Source: Micrococcus flavus
GTDB taxonomy: Bacteria > Actinomycetota > Actinomycetes > Actinomycetales > Micrococcaceae
NCBI RefSeq assembly: GCF_014204815.1
Contig: NZ_JACHMC010000001.1
Coordinates: forward strand, 310,001-374,000
DNA length: 64,000 nucleotides
Direction: 5' to 3'
Shown: positions 46,927 through 58,160 of the stretch, one piece after another
Numbering within the stretch: the first letter of the stretch is position 1
Layout of the letters: each line of letters begins with the position of its first letter
Made by a program: the position numbers and the translations under genes
The notes under the pieces: model-generated
The model's database searches: none
What the model was told of the DNA's origin: nothing
The model's input: only the letters and a program-made list of their open reading frames with translations

Positions 46927-47744
46927 TGGTAGTCCTCCTGCACGGTCCCGAACCACTTCTGCTGCAGCTCCGTGAGGGTGCCGTCGTTGCGGAGGTTCTG
47001 GAGGGAGCGGTTGATCGCGGAGCCGAGCTGCGCCTTCTCCGGGGCCACGGCCATGCCGAGCTGCTCGCCGGTGGGCAGGGCCTCGACGACCTCGAAGCGC
47101 GGGTCGTCCTTCAGGGTGTAGAGGATGACCGACTGGTTGCCCAGCACGGCGTCGACGGTGCCGGCCTGCAGCGCCTGGACCTGCATGCCGCCGTCCTCGA
47201 ACTGCACGGTGTCCAGGCCGGCCTGCTGGGCGTACTCCTCGCCCGTCGTGGCCGCCTGCACGCCCACGCGGGCGCCCCGGGCGGACTCCACGTCGGTGAT
47301 GCCCGACTCCTTGTTCGCCACCAGGACCAGGTCGTCGTCGAGGTAGGGGAGCGTGAACGCCATGACGCGCTGGCGGGGCTCGGTGATGGAGATGGACGAG
47401 GCGTTCAGGTCGCAGCCGGTCAGGGAGGCGCCGGACTCGACGGCCTCGAACGAGGTGTCCACGATCTCCAGGCCGAGGCCGAGGTCCTCGGCGAGCGCGC
47501 GGACCAGCTCGATGTCGTAGCCGGTGAGCTCCCCGTCCTGTTCGAACTCGAACGGCGGATAGGGGACGTCCGAGCAGACCGTGAGGGTGCCGGGGCTGAC
47601 GAGACCATAGGTCTCCGAGAGGTCGCCCTCGGCCGTGATCCCGGCCGTGGCCGAGTCGCCGCCGATGACGGCGCAGCCGCTGAGCGCCGCGGCGCTCGCG
47701 CCGAGGGCCAGGGCGCCGAGGGCGCGTGAGGTGAGACGAGACAT
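46923..47744 (-). CDS. amino acid ABC transporter substrate-binding lipoprotein
   Basis: Predicted 273-aa family-3 solute-binding protein. Lipobox ALSGCAV gives a lipid Cys near residue 24. The mature fold has [33 protein letters not shown], then [26 protein letters not shown] and the [29 protein letters not shown] hinge. It captures a polar amino acid outside the membrane for the permease encoded next. The operon is in the order binding protein, permease, ATPase. The 132 bases upstream show no clear regulatory site. Confidence 0.93.
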   Translation of the reverse strand: MSRLTSRALGALALGASAAALSGCAVIGGDSATAGITAEGDLSETYGLVSPGTLTVCSDVPYPPFEFEQDGELTGYDIELVRALAEDLGLGLEIVDTSFEAVESGASLTGCDLNASSISITEPRQRVMAFTLPYLDDDLVLVANKESGITDVESARGARVGVQAATTGEEYAQQAGLDTVQFEDGGMQVQALQAGTVDAVLGNQSVILYTLKDDPRFEVVEALPTGEQLGMAVAPEKAQLGSAINRSLQNLRNDGTLTELQQKWFGTVQEDYQ

Positions 47745-47876
47745 GGGTGCCTTCCGAGGCGGCCGGGGCCGACCGGGGTCAGGGGCCCGCAGGGGCGGGC
47801 CTGTGAGGGACAGGGCGCCATCCTAGTGTCCGCCGCCACAGGCGAGGCGTGGTGAGACAGCCGAGGTCCGAATGTG

Positions 47877-49046
47877 TCAGCCGCGCTCGGCGGCGAGCGA
47901 GGCGAGGGACTGCAGGTGCTGGGCCACGGCCCAGGCCTGCGGCCAGCGGGTGGCCCGGTCCGCCAGGGCGTCCCGACGGCGCACGGTGCGGCGCACGCGG
48001 ATCAGGCGCACGCGGGTGCCCTCGCCGCTGAGGACCTCGTGCCCCGGGTAGTCCACGGGGTGCTCCGGGGCGGGGCCCGCGTCCGGGGTGAGGACGAAGA
48101 CGTAGGCGCCGGCCAGGGCTCCGGAGTAGTCGCGCGCATCCGGCGCGCGGGTGCCGTCCTCGCCCAGCGGGCCCGTGCGGTGCTCGTCCAGGACCTCGAC
48201 CCACCGGATGCGGTGGGCGCCGTCCGGGCCGGCGGACTCCGAGGGGAAGAGCTGCCGGATGGAGCGGTGCGACCCGCCGCGGCCCGCCTTCTCCCGCACG
48301 GAGGTGACCACGCCGAAGGCGTCGTCGACCTCGGCCTCGGCGGGCTGGGCGGTGACCGCGCGGATCTGCTGCGCGTCGCGCAGCAGGCGTATGACGTGCT
48401 CCCGGGGGGCGGAGACGAACCACTCGGCGCCGAGTGCGCTCAGGCGGCCCGCGCGGCCTGCCATGGCGCCGGAGGTGCGGATGCCGTCCGGCGGGGTGAG
48501 GGCGTCCGCGGGCGTCCGGCAGCCCGCGGGGGTGACGGCCAGCTCCGCGTCCGGCAGGCGGACGTCCGAGGCGTCCCCGGCGGCCCGCAGGGATCGCCGC
48601 AGGGCGTCCACGTCCACGCCGGCGACGGCCACGAGCGCGGAGACGGTGCCGGCGGGCTCCTGCAGGAGGTCCAGCGCCCAGCCGGTCTCGGAGAGCGGCT
48701 GCCCGCGGCCGGGCAGCATCCCCTCGGAGGAGGAGGACAGCGGGACCGTGGACGCCCCGCCCCGGTCGAGCACGGCCAGCGGGGCACGCGGGATGCGGCC
48801 CTCCCGGGCCACGTCCGTCCCGACGGCGCGCAGCTGACGGCCCGCGCGCACGGCGGCGCCGCGGCGGGCGGCCTCGAGGGACAGTCCGTGCCGGGAGGCG
48901 ACGAGGGCGGCCGGGCCGCCGGAGGTCAGGACGCCGAGGAACAGGTGCTCCGGGTCGACCCGAGGGGCCGAGACCCGCATGGCCTCACGCCACGCGCCGG
49001 AGAGGAGCACGGCGGTGCGGCGCCAGTCGGCGGTGTCCTGGGCCAT
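47877..49046 (-). CDS. Clp-N-like domain protein with unassigned C-terminal half
   Basis: Predicted 389-aa cytoplasmic protein. Two segments resemble Clp R-domain repeats: VDPEHLFLGVLTSGGPAALVASRHGLSLEAARRGA (about 30-65) and a second near 115-165 (LSETGWALDLLQEPAGTVSALVAVAGVDVDALRRSL). There is no AAA module. The second half (about 215-380) opens with WFVSAPREHVIRLLRDAQQI, contains IRWVEVLDEH and AYVFVLTP and ends in strands and a helix. This order could be a START/SRPBCC fold, but I am unsure. Such proteins may be adaptors or decoys for Clp machines. It lies alone between an ABC operon and YihY; clpB is about 3 kb away on the other strand. Confidence 0.6.
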   Translation of the reverse strand: MAQDTADWRRTAVLLSGAWREAMRVSAPRVDPEHLFLGVLTSGGPAALVASRHGLSLEAARRGAAVRAGRQLRAVGTDVAREGRIPRAPLAVLDRGGASTVPLSSSSEGMLPGRGQPLSETGWALDLLQEPAGTVSALVAVAGVDVDALRRSLRAAGDASDVRLPDAELAVTPAGCRTPADALTPPDGIRTSGAMAGRAGRLSALGAEWFVSAPREHVIRLLRDAQQIRAVTAQPAEAEVDDAFGVVTSVREKAGRGGSHRSIRQLFPSESAGPDGAHRIRWVEVLDEHRTGPLGEDGTRAPDARDYSGALAGAYVFVLTPDAGPAPEHPVDYPGHEVLSGEGTRVRLIRVRRTVRRRDALADRATRWPQAWAVAQHLQSLASLAAERG

Positions 49047-49160
49047 GGCATTCCTTTCACCGGCGGGGCGGCCGGATCAGCGGGCGGCCCTGTCCCAGAG
49101 GGTATCGAATCCGTGAGCCCGTCCGCGCACGTCGGGCGCCGACCGGGCCCGGTGTGCGCG

Positions 49161-50399
49161 TCAGCGACCGATCTCGTGCTCGGTGTCGGGGCGGGGCCCG
49201 TCGGGGGCGGCGTCGGGGTCCACCCGCGTGCGCCCGAGGCGGGCCTCCTCGTGCTCGGGAGCCGCGTGGAAGGGTGTGCCCGAGGTGAGGTCCGCGGGGG
49301 AGCGGCGGGGGGCGTCGACGGAGAACAGCGTGCCCTCCTCCGCCAGCAGCGGGGTGCGGCGGGCCGTGAGGGGCTCACCCGAGCGCGCGGCCTCCGTGAC
49401 CAGGTGGCCCAGCCGCCGGTAGCGACGCTGGGTCCGGTCCAGCTCCTCGAGCATCCCTGTGTGCCGCGTGGCCAGCTGCAGCTCGTCCGCCGCGTCCGCG
49501 CCGACGGCCAGCTGCCGGGCGCGCAGCACCTCCGCGTCCAGGGCCGCCCCGGCCATCATGACGATGCAGGCGAGCCACCCGAGCGCCAGGATGCCGATGG
49601 CCGAGTTGATCCGGCCCACGATCTCCAGCTCGCCGAACCGGTCCGTGATCCAGCCGAGCACCAGGGTGGCCGCGAACAGCATCACCACCACGCTGACCGC
49701 CCCGAGGGACAGGGGGCGGTAGCGCGGCGGCCGCACGTTCGGGCCGCGTCGGTAGGCCAGGGTCACCGCGAGCATGATCAGCACGAGGATGACGGGCCAT
49801 TTGACGAGGTTCCACGTGCGCACGGTCTGCTCCGCCAGGCCCACGGCCTCGCCCAGCCGGGCGGAGAGGTCCCCGCCGAGCACCACCAGCACGATCACCA
49901 GGACGAGCCCCAGCATCAGCGCGAGCGTCTCGACGAACAGCACCAGCCGGAACCGCAGGAGCGTGCGCCCCTCGCGCGTGTCGTAGATGCGGTGCATCGC
50001 CCGGTGGAAGGCGCCCACGGCGCCGGAGGCGGAGAACACGGCCCCCAGCGCGCCCAGGGTGAGTGCGAGCGGCCCCGTGGCGGAGGCCCCGAGGCCCAGG
50101 ATCCAGTCCCGGACGGCGTCGGAGGACAGGGCCGGCCACACCTCGGAGGCCAGGCCCGCCGCCGCGTCCACGGTGGTCTGGCGCAGGCCCAGGAGGGAGA
50201 CCAGGGAGACCAGCGCGATCAGGGTGGGCAGCAGGGAGAGGGCGCCGAAGAAGGTCATGGCGGCGGCCACGTCCCACACCTGGATGTCCAGCAGGCGGTT
50301 CCACGTCCGGCCCAGGACGTAGAGGAGGGAGGGGCGCGGGCGCTCCCACGTGCGCAGGGGGCCGCGTCGGCCGGGCGGCGGGGGAGCGGCGGTGGACAT
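49161..50399 (-). CDS. YihY/BrkB-family membrane protein
   Basis: Predicted 412-aa protein with six to seven helices between residues about 40 and 300. Family signs are VWDVAAAMTFFGALSLLPTLIALVSLVSLLGL, GALGAVFSASGAVGAFHRAMHRIYDTREGRTLLRFRL and VRPPRYRPLSLGAVSVVVM. The C-terminal 110 residues are hydrophilic and charged. YihY/BrkB proteins were once called ribonuclease BN, but that activity belongs to another protein and their role is unknown. TACCGT on the minus strand (50411-50406) lies six bases before the ATG and no ribosome site is present, predicting a leaderless message. Confidence 0.87.
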   Translation of the reverse strand: MSTAAPPPPGRRGPLRTWERPRPSLLYVLGRTWNRLLDIQVWDVAAAMTFFGALSLLPTLIALVSLVSLLGLRQTTVDAAAGLASEVWPALSSDAVRDWILGLGASATGPLALTLGALGAVFSASGAVGAFHRAMHRIYDTREGRTLLRFRLVLFVETLALMLGLVLVIVLVVLGGDLSARLGEAVGLAEQTVRTWNLVKWPVILVLIMLAVTLAYRRGPNVRPPRYRPLSLGAVSVVVMLFAATLVLGWITDRFGELEIVGRINSAIGILALGWLACIVMMAGAALDAEVLRARQLAVGADAADELQLATRHTGMLEELDRTQRRYRRLGHLVTEAARSGEPLTARRTPLLAEEGTLFSVDAPRRSPADLTSGTPFHAAPEHEEARLGRTRVDPDAAPDGPRPDTEHEIGR

Positions 50400-50411
50400 G
50401 CGGCCACGGTA
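50400..50411 (-). promoter_or_regulatory. -10 element for the YihY gene, leaderless
   Basis: TACCGT on the minus strand at 50411-50406, a six-base spacer, then ATG 50399. It is the same hexamer and spacing as the dcd promoter at 12758. Confidence 0.6.
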
Positions 50412-50581
50412 GCGCCCTCGGCCCCGCGGATCCGGACCGGGCCGCGGCCCGGGCCGTGCCCGCGGGGCGCGGCGGTGCCTAGGCTGGGAGGCCAGGGAGC
50501 GGCCCGGAGCCCGCGGACGGGCGTCGTCGTCCGACGCCGCCGGCCGCCGGGGCGCCCGATGTCGAGAGCCCAGGAGGACCC

Positions 50582-52174
50582 GTGTCCGAGCCCGCGAAGA
50601 ACAGCCCGTCCCAGGAGCAGCCGGACCGGACCCGAGGGCCGCAGGCCCCCGCGGGCGCGGACGCGGCGATCGAGGCGGAGGTCAAGTTCGAGCTCGCCGA
50701 GGGCGCGGAGACGCCCGACCTCACCGGTCTGCTCACCCCCGGGGAGACGCGCGAGCACCGGCTGCGGGCCGTCTATCTGGACACCCCGGACCTGTTCCTG
50801 CTGCGCACCAGGGTGACCCTGCGCCGCCGGGAGGGCGGGGACGACGCCGGCTGGCACCTCAAGCTCCCCACCGGCACCGATCGGCTCGAGGTGCACGCCG
50901 GGCTCACCGAGGGTGACGGCCGCTGGCGGGTGCCGGCACCGCTGCGGGAGGCGCTTGACCGGCACCTGGGGGAGGCGTGGACCGGGCGCACGGGGGCGGA
51001 CGCCGGCCTCGTCCCCGCCGCGGTGCTCACCACCCGCCGGGCCGAGACCGACCTGGCCGACGCGGACGGCGAGGTCGTGGCGGTGCTCTGCGACGACGTC
51101 GTGCACGCCCTGCCCGCGGACCGGCGCTGGCGCGAGCTCGAGGTGGAGCTGCGTCCCGGGGTGGACGGCGCCCTGCTGGAGCGGGTGGTGGAGCACCTGG
51201 CGCGACAGGGTGTGGCGGTGGCCGAGAGCCCCTCGAAGCTCGCCCGCGCCCTCGAGGACGACGTCTCCCGGATCGAGCGGGGCAAGGGGCCGCGCCGCAC
51301 GGGGCCGGCGGCGCGCGTCGTCCTGGCCTATGCCGCGGAGCAGGTGGCCGTGCTGCACGGGCGCGAGGAGGACCTGCGCACGGACGAGCCCGGGGCGGTC
51401 CACAAGGCCCGCGTGGCCACCCGGCGGCTGCGCAGCGCGCTGCGCACCTTCCGCGACCTGTTCGACCGGGACGTGACCGATCCCCTGCGCGACGAGCTGC
51501 GGTGGTACGCCGGCGTCCTGGGCGGCCCCCGGGACGCCGAGGTGGTCCGCGCGCGTGTGCTCGAGCAGATCGATGCCGTGCCGCGCCGGGACGACGAAGG
51601 TCCCGTCAAGCGCAGCGCCACCGCCGAGCTGGACCGCGTGCACGCCGAGGCCCACGCCGCGCTGGTGGAGGCCCTGGACTCGATCCGCTACGCCGCCCTC
51701 CTGGACCGGCTCGCCGAGTTCCTCGCCGCCCCGCCGCTGCGCGGGAGGGCGGGCCGCCGCGCCGTGGACGTGCTGCCCCGGCTGGTGGACCGCGCCGCAC
51801 GGCGGGCGCAGCGGGAGCACGCCGCGGCCCGCGCCGCCGCGGGTGACGAGCGGATGCACCTGCTGCACGAGACCCGCAAGCGCGCGAAGGCCGTGCGCTA
51901 CGCCCACGAGCTGCTCGCGCCGGCCTTCGGTGAGGGGGCTGCCCGCCAGGCCGGGCTGTGGGAGCAGGTCACCGAGGGTCTGGGCCAGGTGCAGGACATC
52001 GACGTGGCGCTCGAGGCGCTGCGCGGTCTGCGCCGGGCGGCCGAGGCCGCGGGGGAGCCCACGTACACGTACGGGTACCTGATCGGGTGGCAGACCGCCC
52101 TGCAGGGCCCCGCCGTGGCGGCGGGCGAGCAGGCCCTCGAGGCGGCCCTGGCCGAGGCGCTCGCGGAGGCCTGA
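50582..52174 (+). CDS. CYTH and CHAD domain protein
   Basis: Predicted 530-aa protein. The N-terminal CYTH (triphosphate tunnel) domain spans about 20-220 and shows the ExExK signature as EAEVKFEL, plus the acidic and basic tunnel residues in YLDTPDLFLLRTRVTLRRREGGDDAGWHLKLP. The CHAD alpha-helical domain (about 250-520) has the conserved HKARVATRRLRSALRTF and HETRKRAKAVRYAHELL blocks. CHAD binds inorganic polyphosphate, and CYTH enzymes hydrolyse triphosphates, so a polyphosphate-linked role is likely. The start is GTG with AGGAGG upstream. TAGGCT at 50480-50485 is a candidate -10 with a 5' leader of about 90 bases. Confidence 0.93.
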   Translation: MSEPAKNSPSQEQPDRTRGPQAPAGADAAIEAEVKFELAEGAETPDLTGLLTPGETREHRLRAVYLDTPDLFLLRTRVTLRRREGGDDAGWHLKLPTGTDRLEVHAGLTEGDGRWRVPAPLREALDRHLGEAWTGRTGADAGLVPAAVLTTRRAETDLADADGEVVAVLCDDVVHALPADRRWRELEVELRPGVDGALLERVVEHLARQGVAVAESPSKLARALEDDVSRIERGKGPRRTGPAARVVLAYAAEQVAVLHGREEDLRTDEPGAVHKARVATRRLRSALRTFRDLFDRDVTDPLRDELRWYAGVLGGPRDAEVVRARVLEQIDAVPRRDDEGPVKRSATAELDRVHAEAHAALVEALDSIRYAALLDRLAEFLAAPPLRGRAGRRAVDVLPRLVDRAARRAQREHAAARAAAGDERMHLLHETRKRAKAVRYAHELLAPAFGEGAARQAGLWEQVTEGLGQVQDIDVALEALRGLRRAAEAAGEPTYTYGYLIGWQTALQGPAVAAGEQALEAALAEALAEA

Positions 52175-52223
52175 GGGGCGGCGGAGGACCCGATCCCGAT
52201 GGAATAACCGCCCACCCGGCGAA

Positions 52224-52244
52224 GTTGAGCTGAACAGACTCAAG
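52224..52244. promoter_or_regulatory. HspR operator (HAIR) of clpB
   Basis: GTTGAGC-N7-ACTCAAG matches the HAIR consensus CTTGAGT-N7-ACTCAAG, with a perfect right half. It lies 25 bases before the clpB ATG and places clpB under the HspR encoded at 36048. Confidence 0.88.
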
Positions 52245-52269
52245 ACCGACCCCGAAGGAGCACCCACCC

Positions 52270-54879
<2,610 letters not shown>

Positions 54880-54885
54880 CGCGGA

Positions 54886-55077
54886 TCAGGGGGCCGTGGT
54901 CAGGACCGCGGCCCCCAGACCGTGGGCCACGGCGGCGGTGAACCCCGTGGAGAGGACGATCGCCACGACCTGCCACGCCATGACCCGCTGCGGGGAGGCG
55001 CCGAAGGAGGCCATCGTGGGGGCGGCCACGTGCCCCGGGATGAAGAACCACGGGCCCAGCAGGCTCAGGCCCGCCAC
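54886..55077 (-). pseudogene. 63-codon fragment of a membrane protein, probably a gene remnant
   Basis: A minus-strand frame from GTG 55077 to TGA 54886 encodes 63 residues with two hydrophobic segments (MAGLSLLGPWFFIPGHVAAP and VMAWQVVAIVLSTGFTAAVAHGL). An in-frame stop codon lies immediately upstream and no ribosome site is visible, and the clpB terminator hairpin falls inside its 3' end. The composition looks like the last two helices of a permease. I do not recognise the family. It is either a decayed gene end or a small membrane protein. The rest of the 372-base gap between clpB and the peptidase gene holds only a hairpin. Confidence 0.35.
54889..54916 (+). terminator. 13-bp hairpin after clpB
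   Basis: GGGGGCCGTGGTC pairs with GACCGCGGCCCCC (one T-G wobble) around the loop AG, beginning 9 bases past the clpB stop codon. No T-tract. Confidence 0.6.
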
Positions 55078-55175
55078 GCCTCACGCCCCGAACCGGCGCC
55101 GCGCACCCCGGAGGCGGCCCAGCGGGCGTGGGAGGCCGGCTGGATCTGACCTGGCGATCGGCCGTGGTGCAGGTG

Positions 55176-55213
55176 CGACGGCGCCCGTCCCGGGAAGGGG
55201 GCGGGCGCCGTCG
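55176..55213. terminator. 16-bp hairpin before the M28 peptidase stop
   Basis: CGACGGCGCCCGTCCC pairs with GGGGCGGGCGCCGTCG (one T-G wobble) around a 6-base loop; it again carries the GACGGCGCC motif. It lies 38 bases beyond the stop codon of the minus-strand peptidase gene, with no T-tract. Confidence 0.65.
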
Positions 55214-55251
55214 TCGTGGGGACGCCGGGCAGGTGCGGCCGACGATCCGGG

Positions 55252-56634
55252 TCAGCGGGCGCCGAGGGCGTCCGTGTCCTGCTGCAGGGTGCCGATCGCG
55301 TGGGCCACCGCGCGGGCCGAGTGGGTCAGCGTGGTGAAGGAGACGTTGTCGATGTCGTCCTGGGGCGTGTGGTAGTTGTCGTCGTACAGGGAGAGCAGGC
55401 CCGTGGAGGGGATGCCCTCGGCCACGAACGAGGCGTAGTCGGAGCGGCCGTTGCTGCCGGCGGCCACCCACTCGTGGCCGTCCCGCTCGAGCTGGGAGGA
55501 CAGCAGGGTCTCGCCGCCGCCCGACCAGTCGCCGGTCAGCACCCCGAGCGTGTCCTGGTGGTCCAGCGGGGCCACCATGTCCAGGTTGATGTACAGGGAG
55601 ATGTCCTCGCGCGCCTCGGCCGGGAGGGTCTGCACGTAGTGCTCGGAGCCGAGCAGGCCGATCTCCTCCGCGCCCCACAGGGCGAAGCGGACCTGGGACT
55701 CGGCCTTGTTGGCCTTGGCCGCCTGGCGGGCGACCTCCAGGACGACGGCGGAGCCGGAGGCGTTGTCGTGGATGCCGGGGCCGGCGGGCACGCCGTCCAG
55801 ATGGGCGCCCAGCATGACGACGTCGTCCTCGCTGCCCGTGCGGGTCTCCGCGAGCACGTTCCAGGTGGGACGCTGCTCCACGAGCTGCTCGAGGTCGAGG
55901 GTGACGGTGGCGCCGCCGGCGCGGGTCTGCGCCAGCAGCTCCTGGCCCAGCTCGCGGGTCACGCCCACCGTGCCCACGTAGTCCTCGGAGGGGGCGCCGA
56001 GGGTGCCGCTGAGGTCGCCGTCGGCGTTGTTGTAGATGATCACGGCTTCCGCGCCGGCCGCGGCTGCCGTCAGGGACTTCTGCGCGAACGTGCACTCGCC
56101 GCGGGAGACCAGGGCGACCTGGCCCGTCAGGTCGACGCCGGTCCAGGCCGCGGGGGAGCAGCCGGTGGCCGCGCCGGTCGGGGCGGTGAGCGGGGCGTCG
56201 GTGACGAGCGCCGAGGGCGAGTATGTGAACACCGTGTGTCCCAGCTCGCGGGAGACCGGGCTGGTCTGCGCGAGGGAGTCGCGGAGGGTCTCGGTGTAGG
56301 TGATCTCGAACTCCTGGAGCTCGACGTCGTAGCCGGCCTCTTCGAGCTCGTCCACCGCGTAGTCGACGGAGGCGCGGTAGCCCGCGGTGCCCGCGGCCCG
56401 ATTGCCGTGCTCGTCCGCGATCGCCTGGAACGCCTCGATGTCCGCGCGCAGACTCTGCTCGCTGATGGAGCGCACGAACTTCTCCGGGGAGTTCGGGTTG
56501 CCGCCCGCACGGCTGAGACCGGGGCCCAGGCCGGCGTTCCCGGCGTGGGCGGGCGGACCGGCGAGGGCGGCTGGCGGGGCCGCCAGGGTGGCGGCCAGTG
56601 CTCCGGCGGCGAGGAGGGCGGACGTGCGACGCAT
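55252..56634 (-). CDS. secreted M28-family zinc aminopeptidase with PA domain
   Basis: Predicted 460-aa exported metallopeptidase. A Sec signal peptide (MRRTSALLAAGALAATLAAPPAALA) starts it. A PA insert (about 130-230) contains CTFAQKSLTAAAAGAEAVIIYNNADG, and the M28 catalytic domain follows. Zinc and catalytic residues are visible in VMLGAHLDGVPAGPGIHDNASGSAVVLEVAR (His, bridging Asp), FALWGAEEIGLLGSEHYV (base Glu-Glu) and INLDMV (Asp). It resembles Streptomyces griseus aminopeptidase and should release N-terminal hydrophobic residues outside the cell. ATG 56634 has CAGGAGG upstream. It stands alone on its strand. Confidence 0.93.
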   Translation of the reverse strand: MRRTSALLAAGALAATLAAPPAALAGPPAHAGNAGLGPGLSRAGGNPNSPEKFVRSISEQSLRADIEAFQAIADEHGNRAAGTAGYRASVDYAVDELEEAGYDVELQEFEITYTETLRDSLAQTSPVSRELGHTVFTYSPSALVTDAPLTAPTGAATGCSPAAWTGVDLTGQVALVSRGECTFAQKSLTAAAAGAEAVIIYNNADGDLSGTLGAPSEDYVGTVGVTRELGQELLAQTRAGGATVTLDLEQLVEQRPTWNVLAETRTGSEDDVVMLGAHLDGVPAGPGIHDNASGSAVVLEVARQAAKANKAESQVRFALWGAEEIGLLGSEHYVQTLPAEAREDISLYINLDMVAPLDHQDTLGVLTGDWSGGGETLLSSQLERDGHEWVAAGSNGRSDYASFVAEGIPSTGLLSLYDDNYHTPQDDIDNVSFTTLTHSARAVAHAIGTLQQDTDALGAR

Positions 56635-56891
56635 GGTTCCTCCTGGGGTGCGGGGTGGGGGTGTGTCCGGACGCGGCGGGCGTCCGGTGGGACGGGCCGT
56701 CCGGGATGGATGTGATGCAGGCAACATAGCGGAGGGTGCCGCCGGTGCCCAGTGCGCCGTCATGTCGGGGTCACGCCGGAGTCGCCGGGCACCGGCGGAG
56801 GACGCGGCGCCGTCGTCGCCACGGAGGACGACCTCGGCGCGGGCGGAGCGGGGAGGGGCGCCTCCGAGCGCCTGGTCACCGCGCGTTCATG

Positions 56892-56897
56892 TACCCT
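56892..56897 (+). promoter_or_regulatory. candidate -10 for DUF3073-sir2
   Basis: TACCCT lies 91 bases before the DUF3073 ATG within the 354-base gap between the peptidase and DUF3073 genes. No good -35 is seen. Apart from this and an AT-richer patch (CATATTGACC) at about 56911-56920, I see nothing else in the gap. Confidence 0.3.
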
Positions 56898-56988
56898 GGT
56901 GCGCACGAACCATATTGACCAGTGACACCCGGCGGGCCTCTGTGCGCCCGGATCCCGGGAGACGAGAGATGCGAAGGGGGTCACGCTC

Positions 56989-57207
56989 ATGGGGCGCGGC
57001 CGTCAGAAGGCGAAGGCCACGAAGCAGGCACGGGAGATCAAGTACATGTCTCTCGGAACGGACCTCTCGGCACTGGAGCGCGAGCTCACGGGCGGGCGCA
57101 CCCGCGTCCCGGCCCCGGAGCCGGAGGTCGAGCAGGAGTCCGAGTACGAGGACCCCTACGCGGACCTCTACTCGGACGAGGACGAGGACGACGTGCCGGG
57201 CCGATGA
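56989..57207 (+). CDS. DUF3073 protein
   Basis: Predicted 72-aa protein. The basic N-terminus MGRGRQKAKATKQAREIKY and the LERELTG block are diagnostic of DUF3073, a small actinobacterial family. The C-terminal half is strongly acidic (EQESEYEDPYADLYSDEDEDD), giving a charge-split molecule that could bind nucleic acid or the ribosome (inference). In many actinobacteria this gene lies next to purM; here about 3 kb with three genes and repeat arrays separates them. GAAGGGG precedes the ATG. The sir2 start codon overlaps its stop codon by four bases. Confidence 0.9.
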   Translation: MGRGRQKAKATKQAREIKYMSLGTDLSALERELTGGRTRVPAPEPEVEQESEYEDPYADLYSDEDEDDVPGR

Positions 57208-58148
57208 CGCCTGCCACGCATCCCGCACTGGACGGGCACCGGGCCGCGCTGCGGTCCATCGCCCGGGTGGTGGGGGAGAGCGCACCGCTGCAGGACCCCG
57301 AGACCGCGTCTCGGGGTCTTCTGCGGGTGCTGGGCGAGGGCCGGCCCCTGGTGATCACGGGCGCCGGCGTGTCCACCGACTCCGGGATCCCCGACTACCG
57401 CGGGCCGAACGGCTCGCTGCACCGGCACCGGCCCATGACGTACCAGGAGTTCCGCGACGATCCCGCGGCACGCCACCGGTACTGGGCGCGGTCCTTCGTG
57501 GGCTGGCGTCGCATGGACCGGGCCCGCCCCAACGCCGCGCACCGCATCCTGGCGAGGTGGGCCGCCGAGGGCACGGTGGCCGGGATCCTCACCCAGAACG
57601 TGGACGGTCTCCACGCCGAGGCCGGGCGGGACGCCGGCATGGACCCGGACCGGCTGATCGAGCTGCACGGCGACCTCGCGCGCGTGGCGTGCCTGCGGTG
57701 CGGCCACCGGGAGGGTCGCCGCGCCCTGGACGCGCGGCTCGAGGCGGCCAACCCGGGCTACCTGGAGCGGGTGGAGATCGACCCGGACGCCGTGAACCCG
57801 GACGGCGACGTCACGCTCAGCCCCCGATGGGTGCAGGAGTTCCGCATGGTCGGGTGTCTCGCCTGCGGGTCCGTCGAGCTCAAGCCGGACGTCGTGTACT
57901 TCGGTGAGAACGTGCCGGCCGAGCGGCGGGACGCGGCCCGCGCGCTGGCCTCCGCGGCCGATGGCATCGTGGCCGTGGGCACCTCCCTGGCCGTGATGAG
58001 CGGGTTCCGGTTCGTGCTCGACGCCGAGCGCGCCGGCAAGCCGGTGGCGCTCGTGAACCTGGGCCCCACGCGGGCCGACCCCAAGGCGCAGTGGCGCTGG
58101 CGTGCCCCCGTGGCCGAGGCGCTGGCCTGGCTCGACGCCCGCCTCTGA
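57204..58148 (+). CDS. Sir2-family NAD-dependent protein deacylase
   Basis: Predicted 314-aa sirtuin. The NAD pocket shows TGAGVSTDSGIPDYRGPNG (about 52-70), the catalytic region ILTQNVDGLH and HGDLARVACLRCG. The zinc site is two Cys pairs, CLRC and CLAC. KPDVVYFGENVP and VAVGTSLAVMSGF complete the Rossmann part. It removes acyl groups from protein lysines using NAD+. Its ATG overlaps the DUF3073 stop codon (ATGA), an unusual pairing that implies linked expression. Three units of the 3' repeat follow, starting 12 bases after the stop codon. Confidence 0.93.
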   Translation: MTPATHPALDGHRAALRSIARVVGESAPLQDPETASRGLLRVLGEGRPLVITGAGVSTDSGIPDYRGPNGSLHRHRPMTYQEFRDDPAARHRYWARSFVGWRRMDRARPNAAHRILARWAAEGTVAGILTQNVDGLHAEAGRDAGMDPDRLIELHGDLARVACLRCGHREGRRALDARLEAANPGYLERVEIDPDAVNPDGDVTLSPRWVQEFRMVGCLACGSVELKPDVVYFGENVPAERRDAARALASAADGIVAVGTSLAVMSGFRFVLDAERAGKPVALVNLGPTRADPKAQWRWRAPVAEALAWLDARL

Positions 58149-58160
58149 CCTCCCCGGAAC

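Noticed and set aside
49142-49153. Palindrome ACCGGGCCCGGT next to the yihY stop codon
   Set aside because: Twelve bases of GC-rich dyad symmetry with no loop are expected by chance at this base composition, and nothing else marks it as a site.
54922-55149. Plus-strand frame ending in EAAQRAWEAGWI after clpB
   Set aside because: Only the last dozen residues look protein-like; the rest is a shadow of the minus-strand fragment, with no start or ribosome site.
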